Shown: positions 60,241 through 64,000 of the stretch, in pieces
How positions within the stretch are numbered: position 1 is the stretch's first letter
Layout: every line of letters begins with the position of its first letter
Assembly (NCBI GenBank): GCA_019843655.1
Contig: JACDQD010000011.1
Coordinates: 8,846,604 to 8,910,603, forward strand
Source: Lethocerus indicus
Lineage: Eukaryota > Arthropoda > Insecta > Hemiptera > Belostomatidae
Reading direction: 5' to 3'
DNA: 64,000 nt
Position numbers and translations under genes: made by a program
The notes under the pieces: generated by a model
What the model was told of the DNA's origin: nothing
The model's input: the letters and a program-made list of their open reading frames with translations, nothing else
Database searches by the model: none

Positions 60241-61628
60241 ATGGACAAGAGAACCGTAAGTAAAACATACATAGTTTGAAACACCTGTTCTGTGGCCTGC
60301 GAGGGTTGGAATACCGTAGATTTCGTGTGTTTCTGCCTCCCCTCGCCGGTTCGGTATTTTGCTAGACCGGTTTCGGCTGCTCGCCATCGTCAGTCACTTT
60401 TGGCACTTTGGATGTTTTTCGGGCATCCTCACCGCACTGTCACTTGCACTGTGTCAGTACAAGGTCTAGCGAAAGACCAAACCGGCGAGAGGAAACAGAA
60501 ACACACGAAAGTCTGTACCGAAACAAAGTAAGGTTCTATGGTAAAAGGAAAATTTTAAAATTTTGATTCAAGCATTCAATACTGCAGGCTTAGAACCTGA
60601 GGATGTGCACCATATTTAGCTGTTGAAATTAATGGAATAAAATCTTATCAATGGTCTGACGTCTTTGATGTTTAATTTAGTTAATTCTCACAGCGAACAC
60701 CAGGCTTAAAAATATCAGGCTATTTAACCAGCCAATTTGACCGAGAATTTCTTCGGAAATTACGTCGGACGCCTTTATAGAGGTACGCGATGTGATAAAA
60801 AATAACCCGCCTAATTACAAAGGAATGATTAAAATAAAAAGTACAACCCGTCGGACGCCTTTATAGAGGTAAGCGATGTGAAAACAAATACGGCTGACCA
60901 AGTTGACGACATCGATTCACCCGTATATATCGATATATCGAATACACCCGATAACCTCCGGGGCCCCTACAGTAAATTTTAACCGACCATCCAAAGTGCC
61001 AAAAGTCTAACACCAAGACGTTAAGAAAACGTCTAGCACGTCTAGCAAAAGACCAAACCAGCGAGAGGAGAATCTAACCCCTCGCTAAACAGGTATGTTT
61101 AGCTAATGTACCGATTATTTGATAACTTTTTCTGCTTTAGATCCTGATTGTTGCCGTGGCCTTGGTCTGTGCAAGCTGCGAGAGACAGGGTCGCGAGGCC
61201 ACCAGCTACAGCCAGGTGGTCCACGGGCCCCATCAGCAGCTCCCGCAGCATCAGCAGCTCAGCAGCAGCAGGCCGAGCTCCAGTACGACGCCCCCAGGGC
61301 CGTCCCCCACCACCGAGCCCCCGTCGTCGCCTTCCCCCGTCTCCCTCTCTCACTGCCCGCCGATCCGGCTAAGGGCCCCTACCCCCTGCTCAACTTCAAC
61401 CCCGCAGCCTACTCCCCAGTCTTCCCCGTCAAAGTCCCGGCCAAGCTGTTCGCCGACGCCCAGCCCCAAGTGCCGCTGTTGGCCAACTTCCCCGGCCTCT
61501 TCCAGGCCTCCCTCCAGGCCGGCGGGGGCCACCACTTCCTGCCCAGCCAACACTTCCCCGCCCAGCCCTATCACGCCAACCCCCACTACTCAACCGACTA
61601 TCTTGCCGGAAGCGTTTATAAAAATTAG
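60241..61628 (+). CDS. Small secreted Gln/Pro-rich protein, frameshifted
   Basis: Exon 1 (60,241-60,255) encodes MDKRT. Exon 2 begins at 61,141 after CTGCTTTAG and continues ILIVAVALVCASCERQGRE, giving a signal peptide of about 18 residues. The signal frame runs into a CAG-rich stretch and then degrades to Ser/Pro/Thr noise. Another frame picks up there with AELQYDAPRAVPHHRAPVVA and runs to a plausible end at 61,628 (HYSTDYLAGSVYKN). A single base missing around 61,255-61,275 would join the two, giving about 165 residues. The mature part is Pro/Ala/Phe-rich with LNFNPAAYSPVFPVKVPAKL, like insect cuticle-type secreted proteins. The intron is almost filled by a family F element (60,274-61,095). 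Confidence 0.6.
60274..61095 (+). repeat. Family F element filling an intron
   Basis: The left terminus AACACCTGTTCTGTGGCCTG and arm, with the GACCGGTTTCGGCTGCTCGC core, lie at 60,274-60,440. An inner inverted arm is at 60,465-60,510. The right end is AAAAGACCAAACCAGCGAGA ... TAACCCCTCG ... AAACAGGTATG at 61,035-61,095. Inside is AT-rich DNA with two copies of GTCGGACGCCTTTATAGAGG (about 60,763 and 60,849). Confidence 0.7.
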
Positions 61629-61629
61629 C

Positions 61630-63260
61630 GCGCTTAATACAAAAAAAATAATACCGGAATGGATATTCCGATAAACATTGCGTTATACCGATTAATATTG
61701 TTAATGTAATTGGCAGTTTCGAAAGACAGTCAATAAAATCGTTGTTACAGAAATACTGATTTTTAAACCACTTCCTAATATCCTTTAACGCACGAATACT
61801 GTAATCCGGCCTCATAACATTTTGATTACCTGAAATGTAATCTTGAGCTTCACAATACTGGGAAAAGCTTCCCGGGACTGTCGATCTTTAAAATTTGTTC
61901 CACCATGCCGACTATTGTCCCATACCTTGCCTTCCGCAAAAAGAAAGCGTTACAGAACGATTTTCTATTAGACCGAGGGGATTTGCTTAGAATCCATAGA
62001 AACAGCTCAAAATAGAAAGAAAACAAAGCGTTACAGGTTTTATTCACTGCTGTATTGATGGTCATTTTAATGACCACAAGGGGTTCAATCAAACCAAAGT
62101 TATCTCCTTTAGAAATGCGGATATTCCCCGGTGATTTTATTACCAAAATATGTCCAATATATTGACTGGAAATCGAAACCAAACAAACGAGAAACATAAT
62201 GCAGTTAAACCTATTTGAGGGACATTTTCGCGAGTTGTCTAAACATAATAATTCCGTTCTTTTATTTAACCCTAAGCTAAACCGGTTTCGGCCCTCGGGA
62301 CACTATCAGTGTTGGTGACATTGTTAATGTAATCGTTCGTTGCCACACTTTCAATCATATACATCACTTACGTAACGCTACTGAAGACCATAGTATATTT
62401 GTATTTTCGGTAAAAAAGTGTTTTCCTTTGTTGATAACGGTTTCATTTTAAATAGTGCGAACACTCACCGCTAGATACAGCTGCCTAGCCCCCGCTGTAC
62501 TGTAACGGCAATGAGCTGAACTGCCAGGGAGCTATACACAGGGATTGTATAAATCATTGAAATATTAGTGAACTTACAAAGTAATATTGTTTTATATATA
62601 AATTTATTTCGAATATGTAATACAATATATTGTCAATGAAGAAAACGCCATTATTTTCTAGACGATAACCAATTTAGAGAAACCCAAGTATCAGGATAAC
62701 AGGAAAAAAATCGTACTGAACAGTTTACTGATGTTAACATGTTTTATTAAAAACGTTTACAGTCTTTAAGCCGCTATTATTTTATTTGAATAAAATTGGT
62801 ATCCATTAGTGGTTTATGCAATAATTAGAGACGCCTACCTGTAACCTGTTGAATTAAATACTATGTAACAGTGTGTGTTATGAATAAAATGTATCACAAA
62901 CATGTTAATAGTTGTAATTATTATTCTGTTCAATAAATTATAATTAATAAGCTAATTTAATTTATTTTTTAAAATAACATCAAACAAGCTTGCTTAATAG
63001 CTCCATCTTGCGTCGATTATTTAAATTACTGCACAATTTTTTTTAAATATTATTTCATATTATTTACTATTGGAATGAACAGTGGGGGGAAGGATAATCC
63101 AGGACCAAAACAAGGATAACTCCACTTGAGTGATTTCCGTTTCAACATATTCTGTATTATATAATGTCGAGGGATATTTGAATGTCATCAACATTTAAAT
63201 TTCTTCACACAATGTTATTATAATTGAACGGCGAATGCGCGGATATTTGTGGGAGTCTCC
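61630..63260. other. Intergenic DNA, no gene seen
   Basis: AATAAA at 61,732-61,737 is the likely poly(A) signal of the 60.2-kb gene. A family F core without arms lies near 62,280. The rest is AT-rich and shows no coding signal. Confidence 0.45.
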
Positions 63261-63266
63261 TTTTAC

Positions 63267-63539
63267 CTAGTGATGGCGTCCTCCTATGAGAGGTAGGGCG
63301 GCTCCGTGGGCGCTGAAGAAGGAGTGGTCGTAGTAGAGCGGCTGGGACTGCCTCAGCACCGGGAACCTAGCGAGGTAGACGGGCTCGTACTCCTGCTGGG
63401 GCTCCCTCACCGGGATCTTGACGGGCAGCTGGAGCGGCCTCTCGACGTACAGGGGTACCGGGGCGTAGTACTCAGCCGAGGGCTTCAGCTGGTGGTCCTG
63501 AACGGTCCTGAAATGGGGCCTCTGGTGGACTTCGGACGG
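63267..63539 (-). CDS. Cuticle-like structural protein, last exon
   Basis: A minus-strand exon with acceptor (TTTTCCAG|CCG) at 63,540 and stop TAG at 63,267-63,269, in phase 0. It encodes 90 residues beginning PSEVHQRPHFRTVQDHQLKP, passing through SAEYYAPVPLYVERPLQLPV and ending AALPLIGGRHH. Tyr/Pro/Val-rich composition and GC-rich bases match the other two small genes nearby. No signal peptide is present in this exon, so at least one upstream exon lies to the right, between 63,545 and the window edge or beyond. The plus-strand frame over it is a shadow. Partial gene; family not recognised beyond structural-protein composition. Confidence 0.6.
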   Translation of the reverse strand, partial: PSEVHQRPHFRTVQDHQLKPSAEYYAPVPLYVERPLQLPVKIPVREPQQEYEPVYLARFPVLRQSQPLYYDHSFFSAHGAALPLIGGRHH

Positions 63540-63544
63540 CTGGA

Positions 63545-64000
63545 AAATTAAAATATTTCTTTAACTCTCTTTTGAATAGTCGGAAGACTTGGATGGATCC
63601 TGAAGGACCTGAAGGAGAAAAGGGATGGGAGATGAAGAAACTCGGCACACGGGCGTGTAACCTTCCAGTTCCTGTAAAGCAGTGCCGGTGGTGCGGGAGA
63701 TGCCCCAAACCAAGGCTTAAGCTCAGAAATTAGGGTTAGGTTATGCTGAGACTAGCCTACTTAGCAGATATATACAGCCACTTAAATTAATTGAACATAT
63801 CAATCCAAGGATTTGGTACAAATATAATAATAGCTAGTGAATAATTATCTTCTTTTATTGGAAAACTAGAAATTTGGATACGTCAAGTTGAAATTGGGAA
63901 TTTCGCAAACTTCCCTTGCTTGAATCAAATTGTGGAAAATGAAAAAAATTCAGTTATACCCGACATTGCAATGCATTTAATATTTTCTACTGGAATATTA
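63545..64000. other. Intron or flank at right edge
   Basis: Should contain the intron before the 63.3-kb exon. I could not identify the preceding exon in it. Confidence 0.35.

Overview
The window is animal nuclear DNA, almost certainly from an insect. Genes are split by short GT-AG introns. The transposon load is dominated by 5'-truncated jockey-type LINE copies, terminal-inverted-repeat elements and a TTAA-flanked MITE. Intergenic DNA is AT-rich, while several small exons are GC-rich. I cannot fix the insect order from the sequence alone.

Layout. (1) 1-18.4 kb is repeat-rich. It holds jockey fragments, a dispersed inverted-repeat family (called family F here), two blocks of a 70-bp satellite, a dispersed ~70-nt hairpin, a 1.5-kb near-perfect palindrome (12.14-13.63 kb), and the first exon of a type II membrane protein on the minus strand (13,723-14,112). 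(2) 18.4-22.5 kb is very AT-rich and I see no gene in it. It is followed by the last exon of an unrecognised minus-strand gene (22,511-22,922). (3) 26.0-40.3 kb is a nine-exon GOPC orthologue (Golgi PDZ and coiled-coil protein) on the minus strand. Its 9.9-kb second intron contains, on the opposite strand, a complete nine-exon gene for a secreted coiled-coil protein (34,680-38,490). (4) 40.6-44.2 kb is an intronless coatomer alpha subunit gene, head-to-head with GOPC. (5) 45.5-53.8 kb is a nine-exon KNL1/Spc105R kinetochore scaffold. It has SILK and RVSF motifs, many MELT-like motifs, an 80-residue tandem array carrying MEQT motifs, and two reading-frame breaks. (6) 55.2-63.6 kb has more transposon pieces and three small genes for low-complexity proteins (two with a signal peptide), one of them frameshifted in a CAG tract.

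Functional links are modest. GOPC and alpha-COP both act at the Golgi and share a 264-bp divergent promoter region. KNL1 is a cell-division gene downstream of alpha-COP on the same strand. The small genes near 56-63 kb look like secreted structural (cuticle-like) proteins. Exon boundaries were worked out by hand from splice consensus and reading-frame phase; for GOPC, alpha-COP and KNL1 they also agree with the known protein families.
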